Of a stretch of 64,000 nucleotides of DNA, positions 1 to 10,079 are shown in pieces. Made by a program: the position numbers and the translations under genes. The DNA comes from Mycobacterium sp. HUMS_12744610 (GTDB taxonomy: Bacteria > Actinomycetota > Actinomycetes > Mycobacteriales > Mycobacteriaceae). Position 1 is the stretch's first letter; each line of letters starts with the position of its first letter. The notes below the pieces were generated by a model that was not told where the DNA came from, made no database searches, and saw nothing but the letters and a program-made list of their open reading frames with translations. The stretch lies in the NCBI RefSeq assembly GCF_041206865.1, contig NZ_JBGEDP010000001.1, positions 682,001 through 746,000 on the forward strand, in the 5' to 3' direction.

Positions 1-114
1 CACCCGAGGTCGGTTTCATTACGGCGATAACCGGGAACTCGGCCCCTGGTTTTTGGTAAGTTCCGTGATGCCACGCTGTTGTTGCAGTGTTGGGTATATC
101 CGGGGGAGGTCGCT

Positions 115-1917
115 GTGTCGTTTGTGATGGTCACGCCGGAGGTGGTGTCGGCGGCGGCGTCTGATCTGGCGAACATCGGTTCGTTGATTGATTCGGCCAA
201 TGCGGGGGCTGCTGGTAACATCACTGCTATTCCGGCGGCGGCCGCTGATGAGGTGTCGGCGGAAATCGCTGCGTTGTTTTCGGCGCACGCGCAGGGTTAT
301 CAGCAACTCAGCGCGCAGGCCGCGCTGTTTCACCAGCAATTTGTTGAAGCTATGGGTGCGGGCGCGGGGACATACGCGGCCAGCGAATTCAATGTGGTCC
401 AGACGATGGCTGGCGCGGTTCCCGCTTTGGGTGTGGACTTCAGTGCTGGGTTGTCGGGGTTGGAGGCCAGCCTGACGGCTGGCATTAACGGGGTCGGGGC
501 AAGCCTTGCGGGCAGTTTGTCTGGCAGTTTGTCCGGCAGCCTGTCGGGTTTGGCGCCGTTGGGTGCGGTGCTGGGCGCTGATCTCAGTGGTGGGCTGGCG
601 GCGCTGGGGCAGACCGGTGGTGTGTTGTCGGCCGGGTTGAGTGCGGGGTTGCCCGTGTTGGCGGGCAGTGTGGGTGCGAGTTTGCAGGGTCTTGCCGGTG
701 GTCTTTCCGGGGTGGCGGGCACTGTGGGTAGCGGTTTGTACGATGTGGCCGGCGCTTTGGGGGTGGCGTTGCCGACCGCGTTGTCGGGCAGCCTTGGTGT
801 TGGGTTGCCGGGGTTGGTGGCGAATCTGTCTGGCGTTCTGACGGCCGGTCTTACCGGGTTGAGCGCGGACCTGGGTGCGGTGTTGTCGGGCAGTTTTGGT
901 GGCAGCCTTGGGCCGCTGGCGTCGTTGGGTACGGTGCTGGCGTCAACGGTGGGTGGCAGCTTGACGGCGTTGGGGCAGACCGGTGAGGTGCTGTTGGGCG
1001 GGCTTGGTGCTGTGGTGCCGGGCTTGTCGACGTTGTTGGGTGCGGGTTTGCCGGGTGTGGTGGCTGCGTTGACGGCGGGTTTCCCGGCGCTGAGTGGTGA
1101 GTTGGCCGTGCTGGCCGGCTTGGTGGGTCTGAACCCGGGGTTGGGTGCGAGCATTGCTGTGGGGCTCTCGGGTCTGGGTGCTCAGCTGGGCGCCACCGTG
1201 ACCGGCGCCCTGGCCGGTCTTCCTGGTCTTCCGGCGCTGCTGGTTTCGGCTGTGTCGCCGTTGCAGGCGTTGTTGACGGCGGGTTCGCCTACGGCGTTTC
1301 TTGCCGAACTGCAGGTGCTGGAGGGTGGTTTCAACACTGCTTTGCTCAACGCCGAAATTGGTTTCAACACAGTGTTGAACGCCGATCAGTTGGGGATCGA
1401 GCTGGCCTTGTTCGGCAATGTGGCCGACCCGGTGTTCAATGGTTTCTACAACGTGAGCAACATGTTGCTCGACAGCGTGGAGGCGACGTCCAACGCGCTG
1501 CTGGGTGTGACGTTCCCGGCTCCTTTCCTGGGTTTCACGGGGTTGACCGCTGGGGGCGCTCCGTTGGGTGGTGGTCCGTTCTTCGGGTTGTTGAACACAC
1601 TCGACACCGGTCTGATCGGCGCCCAGACGCAGTTCAACGCGAATTTGGTGGGCAGCGAGTTGGCTTTGGAGCAGGCCGTGTTCGGCACCAACACCGCTCT
1701 CAACGGTTCGGTGAACACCGTGTTCAACCTGGCCAATGCGTCTTTGGCCACCGGTGAGCAAAGCTTCAACGGGTACTTGGGCGGCTATGTCGAGCCGCTG
1801 ATCCCGTTGTTGCCCAACGGTGTGGGCACGAGTGTGGCCTTAGGCACCGGGGGCGGCATCGAAGGCCTGCTCAACCAAACCGTGCAACTGGGCATCGACC
1901 TTGGCGGCCTGCTCTAA
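115..1917 (+). CDS. PE family protein
   Basis: The protein has 600 residues. The N-terminal ~95 residues are a PE domain: it starts MSFVMVTPEVVSAAA, has the Pro-Glu pair at residues 8-9, and is helical and Ala-rich. PE domains are known to pair with PPE partners or to direct ESX/type VII export, but no PPE or ESX gene is adjacent. Residues ~110-400 are a Gly/Leu/Ser-rich tract built on LSG and LGAxL motifs, with GSLSGSLSGSLSG as a pure short repeat. The last ~200 residues are less repetitive (repeated FN and NALLG motifs). It is not a PGRS type. The GTG at 115 is chosen because GGGGGAGG lies 5 bases upstream and it gives the canonical PE start. An upstream in-frame TTG at 79 would add 12 atypical residues. 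Function is unknown beyond the family. Confidence 0.9.
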   Translation: MSFVMVTPEVVSAAASDLANIGSLIDSANAGAAGNITAIPAAAADEVSAEIAALFSAHAQGYQQLSAQAALFHQQFVEAMGAGAGTYAASEFNVVQTMAGAVPALGVDFSAGLSGLEASLTAGINGVGASLAGSLSGSLSGSLSGLAPLGAVLGADLSGGLAALGQTGGVLSAGLSAGLPVLAGSVGASLQGLAGGLSGVAGTVGSGLYDVAGALGVALPTALSGSLGVGLPGLVANLSGVLTAGLTGLSADLGAVLSGSFGGSLGPLASLGTVLASTVGGSLTALGQTGEVLLGGLGAVVPGLSTLLGAGLPGVVAALTAGFPALSGELAVLAGLVGLNPGLGASIAVGLSGLGAQLGATVTGALAGLPGLPALLVSAVSPLQALLTAGSPTAFLAELQVLEGGFNTALLNAEIGFNTVLNADQLGIELALFGNVADPVFNGFYNVSNMLLDSVEATSNALLGVTFPAPFLGFTGLTAGGAPLGGGPFFGLLNTLDTGLIGAQTQFNANLVGSELALEQAVFGTNTALNGSVNTVFNLANASLATGEQSFNGYLGGYVEPLIPLLPNGVGTSVALGTGGGIEGLLNQTVQLGIDLGGLL

Positions 1918-2145
1918 CCCGACCACCCGCCCGGCGCCCCCGCGCGCTACCGTCGCGACCTGGTTGGCGGCGAGCCTGTGGAGACCGCCGCTGGTCTATT
2001 TCACCGTGCACAGGATCAACCGGGAGCCCCGGCCCGCCGTCACTGGTCACCGTCTCGCTGGTGTCCTTTCCGGGGCGCGTTCGCGGCGTGGTCGGCCTGT
2101 TGCCGGGCTGCTGTTGCCGGTTCGCGCCCTGAGCCGACGGCCCCC

Positions 2146-2766
2146 CTAGCGGTTCGCGATCATTATTCCGGCCGACCGCAACTCCAGGGCGGCCAGCGCC
2201 CGGATCGTGTAGGGATCCGCGTAACGCCACCCACCGACCGGGTCCGCGCTGACGGCGGCCAGCTTGCGCGGTGAGCGGTTCGTCAACGCCCGCAGGGCCA
2301 GCAACTGTTCACCGGCCGGGGTGGCGGCCAGGGTGGTGGCCGCCAGTTTGCGGCGGAAGAACCGCAGGCGCAGGAACAGCCACGGCAGGACGGCGATCAG
2401 GATGGGCAGGGCGATGACGGCCATGGCGAGCAGCCCCGCCAGCCAGCTGCCGGCCGTGTCCAGGGTGCTTCCGGCGCCGGCGATCTCGAGTGCGGCCTGG
2501 CTGGCAGAGGTGAGCGGCGTGCTGACCGCATTGCCCAGTAGCGGGATGTGCCCGGCGCCCTGACCGGCTGACGCCAGGCTGCCGGCGACGCCGTGGGCAC
2601 CGGCCTCGACCTGGCGACCGGCCTCGGCGATCGTCGAGATTGCGTCATAGACGGCCAGGCCGACGAGCAGCCAGAGGCCCGTCCAGAAAAAGACGGCGAA
2701 GTCGCTGAGCAGCTGGGCCGCCAGCCGGCCGGGGGTCGTGGCGTAGGGCAGAAAACGCGAGCGCAT
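2146..2766 (-). CDS. mycobacterial membrane protein, Rv0779c type
   Basis: This is a 206-residue protein of unknown function. It starts MRSRFLPYATTPGRLAAQ and has one hydrophobic segment near residues 15-38 and a second near 110-135 (LAMAVIALPILIAVLPWLF), with a Gly/Ala-rich loop between them. The C-terminal ~70 residues are basic and probably cytoplasmic. It is divergent from purC with a 63-base gap, the arrangement remembered for Rv0779c-purC in M. tuberculosis. The reading frame stays open upstream of 2766, but that part lies over purC and is not protein-like. The ~230 bases between this gene and the PE gene hold nothing recognisable. Confidence 0.75.
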   Translation of the reverse strand: MRSRFLPYATTPGRLAAQLLSDFAVFFWTGLWLLVGLAVYDAISTIAEAGRQVEAGAHGVAGSLASAGQGAGHIPLLGNAVSTPLTSASQAALEIAGAGSTLDTAGSWLAGLLAMAVIALPILIAVLPWLFLRLRFFRRKLAATTLAATPAGEQLLALRALTNRSPRKLAAVSADPVGGWRYADPYTIRALAALELRSAGIMIANR

Positions 2767-2817
2767 CCTTCGATCCCAGCACAGCTCCCGGCGCCGGGGT
2801 CCGTTTCCGGCGCCCGA

Positions 2818-2823
2818 TAGGCT
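2818..2823 (+). promoter_or_regulatory. -10 element of purC, leaderless start
   Basis: TAGGCT (TANNNT consensus) ends 6 bases before the purC ATG. Transcription would therefore start at or next to the start codon, giving a leaderless mRNA, and no Shine-Dalgarno sequence is visible. The position is inferred from the motif. Confidence 0.55.
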
Positions 2824-2829
2824 GGCCGG

Positions 2830-3723
2830 ATGCGTCCCGCACTGTCCGACTACCGGCATCTGGCCAGCGGTAAGGTCCGTGAGCTGTATCGCGTCGACGG
2901 CGAGCACCTGCTGCTGGTCGCCACCGACCGGATCTCGGCGTACGACTACGTCCTGGACAGCACCATTCCGGACAAGGGTCGCATCCTGACCGCGATGAGC
3001 GTGTTCTTCTTCGGCTTCGTCGACGCGCCCAACCACCTCGCCGGCCCGCCCGACGATCCGCGCATCCCCGACGACGTGCTGGGCCGCGCGCTGGTGGTTC
3101 GCGAGCTGGAGATGCTGCCGGTGGAATGCGTGGCCCGCGGCTACCTGACCGGTTCGGGTCTGCTGGACTACCAGGTGAGCGGAAAGGTGTGCGGCATCTC
3201 GTTGCCGCCCGGCCTGGTCGAGGCCAGCAAGTTCGCCGCACCGCTGTTCACCCCGGCCAGCAAAGCCGCACTGGGGGACCACGACGAGAACATCTCGTTC
3301 TCACGGGTGGTAGAGCTGGTGGGCGGGGCGCGCGCCGAGCAGCTGCGCGACCGGACCCTGCAGATCTACGTCCAAGCCTCCGAACACGCGCTGACGAAGG
3401 GCATCATCATCGCCGACACCAAGTTCGAGTTCGGCACCGACCGCGAGGGCAACCTGCTGCTGGCCGACGAGATCTTCACCCCGGATTCCTCGCGGTACTG
3501 GCCGGCCGCGGATTACCGCGCCGGGGTGGTGCAGACGAGCTTCGACAAACAGTTCGTCCGCAACTGGCTCACCGGTCCCGAGTCCGGCTGGGAGCGGCAC
3601 GGTTCGCAACCACCGCCGCCGTTGCCCGGCGACATCATCGAGGCCACCCGCGATCGATACATCAATGCCTACGAACGGATTTCCGGCTTGAGCTTCGATG
3701 ACTGGATCGGGCCGGGCGCATGA
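2830..3723 (+). CDS. purC: SAICAR synthetase
   Basis: The 297-residue enzyme condenses CAIR with aspartate using ATP to form SAICAR in de novo purine synthesis. It starts [20 protein letters not shown], the usual N-terminal ATP-grasp-like signature. The family motifs RGYLTGSG (~residue 101) and DTKFEFG (~196) are present, and [15 protein letters not shown] near residue 213 is typical. The ATG overlaps no gene on its strand and follows a -10 box directly. The stop overlaps the start of the oligopeptidase gene (ATGA), so the two are translationally coupled. Confidence 0.97.
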   Translation: MRPALSDYRHLASGKVRELYRVDGEHLLLVATDRISAYDYVLDSTIPDKGRILTAMSVFFFGFVDAPNHLAGPPDDPRIPDDVLGRALVVRELEMLPVECVARGYLTGSGLLDYQVSGKVCGISLPPGLVEASKFAAPLFTPASKAALGDHDENISFSRVVELVGGARAEQLRDRTLQIYVQASEHALTKGIIIADTKFEFGTDREGNLLLADEIFTPDSSRYWPAADYRAGVVQTSFDKQFVRNWLTGPESGWERHGSQPPPPLPGDIIEATRDRYINAYERISGLSFDDWIGPGA

Positions 3724-5846
3724 CCGCCACGTCCCGCGACACGCCCCGGCCCCCGGTGGCCAAGCGGGTGGAGACCCGGCGCGAGCACCACGGCGACGTC
3801 TTCGTCGACCCCTACGAATGGCTGCGCGACAAGGCCGACCCGGAGGTCGTCGCCCACCTCGAGGCCGAGAACGACTATGTCGATGCGATGACCGACCACC
3901 TCGAACCGCTGCGCCGGCAGATCTTCGATGAGATCAAGGCGCGCACCAAGGAAACCGACCTGTCGGTGCCCACCCGGCAGGGCGACTGGTGGTACTACTC
4001 ACGGACGTTCGAGGGCAAGCAGTACCGCGTCCAGTGTCGTTGCCCGATCGCCGATCCCGGCGACTGGATCCCGCCGACGCTGGACGAGAACACCGTAGTG
4101 CCCGGTGAGCAGATCCTGCTCGACTCGAACGCCGAGGCCGAGGGCCACGAGTTCTTCGCGCTGGGCGCGGCCATGGTCAGCCTGGACGGCAACTTGCTGG
4201 CATACTCCGTCGACACGGTCGGCGACGAGCGTTATACGTTGCGGTTCCGCGATTTACGCACCGGCGAGCAGTACCCGGACGAGATCGCCGACATCGCGGG
4301 CGGAGGAACGTGGGCGGCCGACAACCGCACCGTGTACTACCTGACCCTGGATGCCGCCCACCGCCCCGACAAGGTCTGGCGGCACCGGCTCGGCTCCGGC
4401 GAGCCGGCGGAACTGGTGTATCACGAGGCCGACGAACGGTTCTGGCTCGGGGTGGGGCTGACCCGGAGCAAGGCCTACGTTCTGCTCAACGCGGCCTCGG
4501 CGATCACCTCCGAGTGGCGGTATGCGGACGCCGCCGACCCGGAAGCGGGGTTCAGCGTCGTGCTGCCACGGCACGAAGGCGTCGACTACTCGGTGGAACA
4601 CGCGGTGGGGGGTCGCGACCGGTTCCTGATCCTGCACAACGACGGCGCGGTCAACTTCACCCTGGTCGAATCCCCGGTCGAGGATGCCACCCGGCAGCGC
4701 ACCCTGATCGAGCACCGCGACGACGTCCGGCTCGAGGGCGTGGACGCGTTCGCCGACCATCTGGTGGTGAGCTACCGGCGCGAGGCGCTGCCCCGCGTCC
4801 AGTTGTGGCCTCTGGACGCCGACGGCGGTTACGGTGAGCCCGAGGAGATTTCGTCGGACTCCGAGCTGATGTGGGTCAGCGCGGGCGCCGACCCCAGCTG
4901 GGAGTCCCCGAAGCTGCGGATCAGGGTCGGGTCCTTCGTCACCCCGGTGCGGATCTACGACATCGACCTGGCCACCGGGCAGCGGACCCTACTGCGGGAA
5001 CAACCGGTGCTCGGCGACTACCGGCCCGGCGACTACGTGGAGCGGCGCGACTGGGCGCGCGCCGACGACGGCACCCGGGTTCCCTTGTCGATCGTGTACC
5101 GCACCGGGACCGAATTCCCCGCTCCGGCGTTGCTCTACGGCTACGGCGCCTACGAGATCTGCACCGATCCGGCATTCTCTATCGCCCGGCTGTCGCTGCT
5201 GGACCGCGGCATGGTGTTCGTCATCGCCCACGTCCGCGGCGGCGGCGAGATGGGCCGGCTCTGGTACGAGCACGGCAAGCTGCTGGCCAAGAAGAACAGT
5301 TTCAGCGACTTCGTAGCGGCGGCAAGGCATCTGGTGGACTCGGGGCTAACCAGTCCGCGGCAGCTGGTGGCGTTGGGTGGCAGCGCGGGCGGCCTGCTGA
5401 TGGGCGCGGTGGCCAATCTGGCGCCGGACCTGTTCGCCGGCATCCTTGCGCAGGTCCCGTTCGTCGACCCCTTGACCACGATCTTGGACCCCTCCCTGCC
5501 GCTGACCGTCACCGAGTGGGACGAATGGGGAAACCCGTTGAGCGACAAGGATGTCTACGCCTACATGAAGTCGTATTCGCCGTACGAGAACGTGGAGGAG
5601 AAGCCGTATCCGGCGATTTTGGCGATGACGTCGCTGAACGACACCCGGGTGTACTACGTGGAGCCGGCCAAGTGGGTAGCGGCGCTGCGCCACGCCAACG
5701 CCGACGGCGCCCCGGTGCTGTTGAAGACGCAGATGAACGCCGGCCATGGCGGCGTCAGCGGCCGTTACAAGGCGTGGCAGGAGACGGCGTTCCAGTATGC
5801 GTGGTTGCTGGCGGTTGCCGACCCCGGTCGCTACGGCCGCGGATGA
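3720..5846 (+). CDS. ptrB: S9A prolyl oligopeptidase / oligopeptidase B
   Basis: This is a 708-residue cytoplasmic serine peptidase expected to cleave short peptides, after basic residues if it is a true oligopeptidase B. The N-terminal ~420 residues form the beta-propeller region. The C-terminal alpha/beta-hydrolase domain has the nucleophile motif GGSAGG with Ser555, Asp641 in [15 protein letters not shown] and His676 in NAGHGG, so the catalytic triad is complete. [17 protein letters not shown] is the family signature. The gene is coupled to purC by an ATGA overlap and ends 6 bases from the convergent exporter gene. From memory, the M. tuberculosis copy is split into two reading frames (ptrBa/ptrBb), whereas here it is a single intact frame. 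Confidence 0.95.
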   Translation: MTATSRDTPRPPVAKRVETRREHHGDVFVDPYEWLRDKADPEVVAHLEAENDYVDAMTDHLEPLRRQIFDEIKARTKETDLSVPTRQGDWWYYSRTFEGKQYRVQCRCPIADPGDWIPPTLDENTVVPGEQILLDSNAEAEGHEFFALGAAMVSLDGNLLAYSVDTVGDERYTLRFRDLRTGEQYPDEIADIAGGGTWAADNRTVYYLTLDAAHRPDKVWRHRLGSGEPAELVYHEADERFWLGVGLTRSKAYVLLNAASAITSEWRYADAADPEAGFSVVLPRHEGVDYSVEHAVGGRDRFLILHNDGAVNFTLVESPVEDATRQRTLIEHRDDVRLEGVDAFADHLVVSYRREALPRVQLWPLDADGGYGEPEEISSDSELMWVSAGADPSWESPKLRIRVGSFVTPVRIYDIDLATGQRTLLREQPVLGDYRPGDYVERRDWARADDGTRVPLSIVYRTGTEFPAPALLYGYGAYEICTDPAFSIARLSLLDRGMVFVIAHVRGGGEMGRLWYEHGKLLAKKNSFSDFVAAARHLVDSGLTSPRQLVALGGSAGGLLMGAVANLAPDLFAGILAQVPFVDPLTTILDPSLPLTVTEWDEWGNPLSDKDVYAYMKSYSPYENVEEKPYPAILAMTSLNDTRVYYVEPAKWVAALRHANADGAPVLLKTQMNAGHGGVSGRYKAWQETAFQYAWLLAVADPGRYGRG

Positions 5847-5852
5847 GTGGGG

Positions 5853-7466
5853 TCATCTTGCCGGAGTGAGGAATTCGCGGGCGGGCTGTCTGGGCAGGAA
5901 CCAGGCGGGGATGAGAGTGGACGCCACCAGCGCCGCCGCGAGCGCGAACACAGCGGTGTAGGCGTTTGAGAGGTCGTGCAGCAGGTCGCCGGCGAAGTGG
6001 TGGCTGAAGGTCTGCTCGGGGACCGCGGACTTGTCGAGGGGCACACCGAGCCTGGCCGCGCTCTGCTGCAGCAGCGCCATTTTGTTTGCGGCGCGGATGT
6101 TTTCGCTTCGGTTGAACTGGCTCGTCAGGATCACCGACATCAGCGCCGTGCCGACCGAGCCGCCCACCTGGTGCAAGACGCTGATCAGCGTCGATCCGCG
6201 GGCGATCTGGTGCGGGGCCAGCGTCTGCACCGCCGCCACCGACAGGGGCATCATGGCGCAGCCCATGCCCATGCCCATGATCACCAGCCCGGTCAGCAGT
6301 GTGGGGTGGTAGTCGGCCTGCCTGGCCACGCCGTAGGCGAACGTGCCCAGGCCGGTGGTGATGAGCGCGATGCCGGCCAGCACAACCTTGCCGGGCCCCC
6401 GGCGGTCCACGATCGGGCCGGCCAGCTGCATGGTCAGCATCGCGCCGAGGCCCTGCGGGATCATGTGGAATCCGGCTTGCGTCGGCGTCTGGTGCAACAC
6501 CTGCTGGAAGTAGCTCGGGAGCAGCAGCGCCGCCCCGAAGAACGCGACCGCGAACAGCGTCATCGTCACGTTGGCGTGGGTGACCACCCGGTTCTTGAAC
6601 AGCCGCAGGTCGATCAGCGGGTGATCGGCCCGATACCAGGCGTGCAGGACGAAGACCACGATCAGCGCCAGCCCGACCGCCGCCGGTATCAACACGTGCC
6701 GATCTGCGACCGTTCCGCGACCCGGGATGGAGGACACCGCGAACAGGAACGTGGCCAGGCCGGGGGAAAGCAGCAGCACGCCGACGAGGTCGAACGTCTC
6801 CGATCGCGACGGCTGGTCCCTGGCGAACACGACCGCCGCGAGGGCGGTCGTGAGCAGACCGATCGGCAGGTTGATCAAAAAGATCCACCTCCAGCCGGCG
6901 GTGTCGATGAGCCAACCGCCCAGGATCGGCCCGCAGATCGGGGCGAGCAGCATGGGGACGCTCAGGATCGACATCAGGCGGCCGAGCCGCCCGGGGCCCG
7001 CCTCGCGGGTCAAGATCATGAAGCCGAGCGGCGGCAGCATGCCACCCCCGATGCCCTGCACCGCCCGAAAGGCGATGAGCAGCAGGATGTCCGGCGCCAG
7101 CGCACACAGCAGCGAGCCCAGCGTGAACGCCAGGACCGAGCCCATGAACAGCCGTTTGGTGCCGAACCTGTCGGCAGCCCAACCCGTTACCGGGATGACC
7201 GTGGCCAGGGCCAACATGTAGCCGGTCATCGTCCAGGCGACCACGGCCTGAGTGGATGAGAACTGGGCGATGAAGGTGCGCTGGGCGACGCTGACGACGG
7301 TGACGTCCAGGATCGACATCACCGTGGCCAGGATGCACACCCCGGCGATCCGCAGCAGCGCTGCGTCCAGCTTGTCGGGATACTCGCGCTCACCGGCCGC
7401 CCGCTGCGGGGTGGTGGCGGCGGACGGCGGGACGGCTGGAGCCTTTTCCATGGCGTTGCTTAGCAT
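5853..7466 (-). CDS. emrB: DHA2-type MFS multidrug exporter
   Basis: The protein has 537 residues with about 14 predicted membrane helices. It belongs to the EmrB/QacA (DHA2) drug:H+ antiporter family. Motif A-like GWAADRFGTKRLF follows helix 2 and the helix-4 arginine sits in AFRAVQGIGGGMLPP. Motif C-like GPILGGWLIDTAGWRWIF is also present. The substrate is unknown. The start is uncertain: ATG 7466 (MLSNAMEKAP) and ATG 7451 (MEKAP) are both possible and neither has a good ribosome site. The reading frame stays open far upstream, but that part is antisense to the deacetylase gene and is not coding. Confidence 0.9.
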   Translation of the reverse strand: MLSNAMEKAPAVPPSAATTPQRAAGEREYPDKLDAALLRIAGVCILATVMSILDVTVVSVAQRTFIAQFSSTQAVVAWTMTGYMLALATVIPVTGWAADRFGTKRLFMGSVLAFTLGSLLCALAPDILLLIAFRAVQGIGGGMLPPLGFMILTREAGPGRLGRLMSILSVPMLLAPICGPILGGWLIDTAGWRWIFLINLPIGLLTTALAAVVFARDQPSRSETFDLVGVLLLSPGLATFLFAVSSIPGRGTVADRHVLIPAAVGLALIVVFVLHAWYRADHPLIDLRLFKNRVVTHANVTMTLFAVAFFGAALLLPSYFQQVLHQTPTQAGFHMIPQGLGAMLTMQLAGPIVDRRGPGKVVLAGIALITTGLGTFAYGVARQADYHPTLLTGLVIMGMGMGCAMMPLSVAAVQTLAPHQIARGSTLISVLHQVGGSVGTALMSVILTSQFNRSENIRAANKMALLQQSAARLGVPLDKSAVPEQTFSHHFAGDLLHDLSNAYTAVFALAAALVASTLIPAWFLPRQPAREFLTPAR

Positions 7467-7658
7467 ATCGAACCGTCGACCCGCCGACGCCGCCAGTCGT
7501 TTGCTGGATCGGAGCGGGGGCGGGCGGTGCACGGCCCCGCATCGGACGCCGGACGCAGGAGGGGTTTGCGGGCGGCGCGGCGGCGAGGCGGCGCGATATA
7601 CGCCTGCCGTCTGCGTGTCCTTCACCGTCCCGAAACTTGGAATCGGCAAACTACGTAC

Positions 7659-8363
7659 GTGTCTGGAAACTTGATCGTCTCGATCTCGGGCATAGGTGAC
7701 CGCACCTTGGCCGACGTCGAGGCGTTCTGCGCGGAAATGGATGCCCGCAACGTGCCGGTGTCGTTGCTGGTGGCTCCGAGGCTCAAAGGGGACTACCGGC
7801 TCGACCGCGACCCGCGGACCGTCGAGTGGCTGACCGCCCGGCGTGCCGGCGGCGACGCCATCGTGCTGCACGGCTACGACGACGCGGCCACCAAGAAGCG
7901 GCGCGCCGAATTCGCGATGCTGCGGGCGCACGAGGCCAGGCTGCGCCTGACGGCAGCCGACCGGGTGCTCGAGCATCTCGGGCTGCGCACCCGGCTGTTC
8001 GCCGCGCCGGGCTGGGTCGTGTCGCCGGGCGTCGTCAAGGCTCTGCCGCAGAACGGATTTCGGTTGCTCGCGGACCTGCACGGGGTCACCGACCTGGTCC
8101 GGCACACCACCGTGCGCGCCCGGGTCCTCGGTATCGGCGAAGGATTCCTGACCGAACCCTGGTGGTGCCGGATGGTGGTGCTGTCCGCGGAGCGGATCGC
8201 CCGCCGGGGCGGCATGGTGCGGGTGGCGGTCGCCGCCCGTCAGCTGCGCAAGCCGGGCCCGCACCAGGCTATGCTCGACGCCGTTGACCTGGCGCTGATG
8301 CACGGCTGCACGCCGACGGTGTACCACTGGCAACGCGACAAGGCGATCGTCGACGCCGCCTGA
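7659..8363 (+). CDS. DUF2334 polysaccharide-deacetylase-like protein
   Basis: The protein is about 234 residues. LIVSISGIGDRTLADVEAFC with the following SLLVAPRLKGDYRLDRD matches the N-terminal strand of the NodB/DUF2334 fold. VLHGYDD and FAAPGWVVSP correspond to the later strands. No signal peptide is seen. The GTG at 7659 is chosen because the homology begins just after it and the upstream codons are Arg-rich and unlike protein; TTG 7671 is an alternative. It sits between the divergent exporter gene and the FAD dehydrogenase, as Rv0784 does. The substrate is not predictable. Confidence 0.75.
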   Translation: MSGNLIVSISGIGDRTLADVEAFCAEMDARNVPVSLLVAPRLKGDYRLDRDPRTVEWLTARRAGGDAIVLHGYDDAATKKRRAEFAMLRAHEARLRLTAADRVLEHLGLRTRLFAAPGWVVSPGVVKALPQNGFRLLADLHGVTDLVRHTTVRARVLGIGEGFLTEPWWCRMVVLSAERIARRGGMVRVAVAARQLRKPGPHQAMLDAVDLALMHGCTPTVYHWQRDKAIVDAA

Positions 8364-8385
8364 TCCCACGGCTCGGTCGGGGCAC

Positions 8386-8391
8386 TACCCT
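8386..8391 (+). promoter_or_regulatory. -10 element before the FAD dehydrogenase
   Basis: TACCCT lies 8 bases before the ATG at 8400 and no Shine-Dalgarno sequence is visible. This suggests a leaderless or near-leaderless transcript. Confidence 0.4.
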
Positions 8392-8399
8392 GGTCCGAC

Positions 8400-10067
8400 A
8401 TGAGCGATACTTCGGCCGGCGGGTTCGTCGCCGACGCGATCGTCGTCGGAGCCGGTCTGGCGGGGCTGGTGGCGGCCTGCGAACTCGTCGAACGCGGCCT
8501 GCGGGTGCTGGTCCTCGACCAGGAGAACAGCGCCAACCTGGGCGGGCAGGCCTTCTGGTCGTTCGGCGGGCTGTTCTTCGTCGACAGCCCCGAACAGCGT
8601 CGCCTGGGAATCCGCGACAGCCATGAACTCGCGTTGCAGGACTGGCTGGGGACGGCGGCTTTCGACCGGGACGAGGACTACTGGCCCCGGCAATGGGCCT
8701 ACGCCTACGTCGATTTCGCGGCCGGGGAGAAGCGCAGTTGGCTGCGTGCCCGGGGCCTGAAGCTCTTCCCGCTGGTCGGCTGGGCCGAACGGGGCGGATA
8801 CGATGCGCTGGGACACGGCAATTCGGTGCCGCGCTTCCACATCACCTGGGGCACGGGACCGGCCCTGGTCGAGATCTTCGCCCGCCGGCTGCGCGACCGC
8901 TCGACCGTGCGCTTCGCGCACCGCCACCAGGTCGACGAGTTGATCCTCGAAGGCGGCGCGGTCACCGGCGTCCGGGGTAGCGTGCTGGAACCCAGCACCG
9001 CCCCGCGCGGGATGCCTTCCTCGCGAAAAGCGGTGGCGCAATTCGAGTTTCGTGCCCCTGCGGTGATCGTCACCAGCGGCGGCATCGGCGGCAACCACGA
9101 TCTGGTGCGCAAGAACTGGCCCGAGCGGATGGGCCGGGTCCCCGGGCAGCTGCTCAGCGGCGTCCCCGCCCACGTCGACGGCCGGATGATCGACATCGCA
9201 CAGCGGGCCGGTGCGCGGGTGATCAACCCCGACCGGATGTGGCATTACACCGAGGGCATCACCAATTACGAGCCGGTCTGGCCGCTGCACGGCATCCGGA
9301 TCATCCCGGGGCCGTCGTCGCTGTGGCTGGACGGGGCCGGCAAGCGGCTGCCGGTCCCGCTGTACCCGGGGTTCGACACCCTGGGCACGCTGGAATACAT
9401 CACCAAGTCCGGGTACGACTACACCTGGTTCATCCTCAACGCCAGGATCATCGAGAAGGAATTCGCCTTGTCGGGCCAGGAGCAGAATCCCGACCTGACC
9501 GGGCAGAGCGTGCGCGCGCTGCTGCGTAACCGGGCCAGTTCCGGCCCGCCGGCCCCGGTGCAGGCGTTCGTCGACCGCGGTGCGGACTTCGTCAGCGCCG
9601 ATTCGCTGCGTGAGCTGGTGGCCGCGATGAACAAGCTGCCCGACGTGGCGCCGTTGGATTACTCCACCGTGGCGGCCGAGGTGACCGCCCGCGATCGCGA
9701 GGTCGCCAACAGGTTCAGCAAGGACGGGCAGGTCACCGCGATCCGCGCCGCCCGCGGCTACCTGGGCGACCGCTTCACCCGGGTGGTGGCGCCCCACCGG
9801 CTCACCGACCCGAAGGCCGGGCCGCTGATCGCGGTCAAGCTGCACATCCTGACCCGAAAAACCCTGGGCGGCATCGAAACCGACCTGCAGGCGCGCGTGC
9901 TCAAGGCCGACGGCACCCGGCTCACCGGGCTGTACGCGGCCGGTGAGGTGGCGGGCTTCGGCGGCGGCGGCGTGCACGGCTACCGGGCGCTGGAGGGCAC
10001 TTTCCTGGGTGGCTGCATCTTCTCCGGGCGTGCGGCCGGTCGGGGCGCGGCCGACGACATCACCTGA
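8400..10067 (+). CDS. FAD-binding dehydrogenase (fumarate reductase/KstD-like)
   Basis: The protein has 555 residues. The N-terminal dinucleotide motif GAGLAGLVAACELVERG with the acidic end of strand 2 (VLVLDQE) binds FAD. GLYAAGEVAGFGGGGVHGYRAL near the C-terminus is the second FAD contact typical of the fumarate reductase/3-ketosteroid dehydrogenase superfamily. VIVTSGGIGGN follows the substrate-domain boundary. The family is remembered as Rv0785, annotated only as an FAD-binding dehydrogenase, so the substrate is unproven. Its stop is 12 bases from the convergent metallo-hydrolase gene. Confidence 0.9.
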   Translation: MSDTSAGGFVADAIVVGAGLAGLVAACELVERGLRVLVLDQENSANLGGQAFWSFGGLFFVDSPEQRRLGIRDSHELALQDWLGTAAFDRDEDYWPRQWAYAYVDFAAGEKRSWLRARGLKLFPLVGWAERGGYDALGHGNSVPRFHITWGTGPALVEIFARRLRDRSTVRFAHRHQVDELILEGGAVTGVRGSVLEPSTAPRGMPSSRKAVAQFEFRAPAVIVTSGGIGGNHDLVRKNWPERMGRVPGQLLSGVPAHVDGRMIDIAQRAGARVINPDRMWHYTEGITNYEPVWPLHGIRIIPGPSSLWLDGAGKRLPVPLYPGFDTLGTLEYITKSGYDYTWFILNARIIEKEFALSGQEQNPDLTGQSVRALLRNRASSGPPAPVQAFVDRGADFVSADSLRELVAAMNKLPDVAPLDYSTVAAEVTARDREVANRFSKDGQVTAIRAARGYLGDRFTRVVAPHRLTDPKAGPLIAVKLHILTRKTLGGIETDLQARVLKADGTRLTGLYAAGEVAGFGGGGVHGYRALEGTFLGGCIFSGRAAGRGAADDIT

Positions 10068-10079
10068 GTTCTGCTCGCC

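Noticed and set aside
450..1100. Repeated DNA in the PE gene as a possible CRISPR or tandem repeat locus
   Set aside because: Repeats are in frame, codon-based and irregular (LSG/LGA motifs), with no spacers of constant length.
330..1154. Long minus-strand open frame antisense to the PE gene
   Set aside because: Pro/Asn/Thr-rich low-complexity product that mirrors the Gly/Leu repeats of the PE gene; no domain pattern.
5976..7259. 427-codon plus-strand open frame
   Set aside because: Antisense to the MFS exporter; Arg/Gln/His-rich shadow typical of high-GC genes.
8385..9977. 530-codon minus-strand open frame
   Set aside because: Antisense to the FAD dehydrogenase, which has clear motifs on the other strand.
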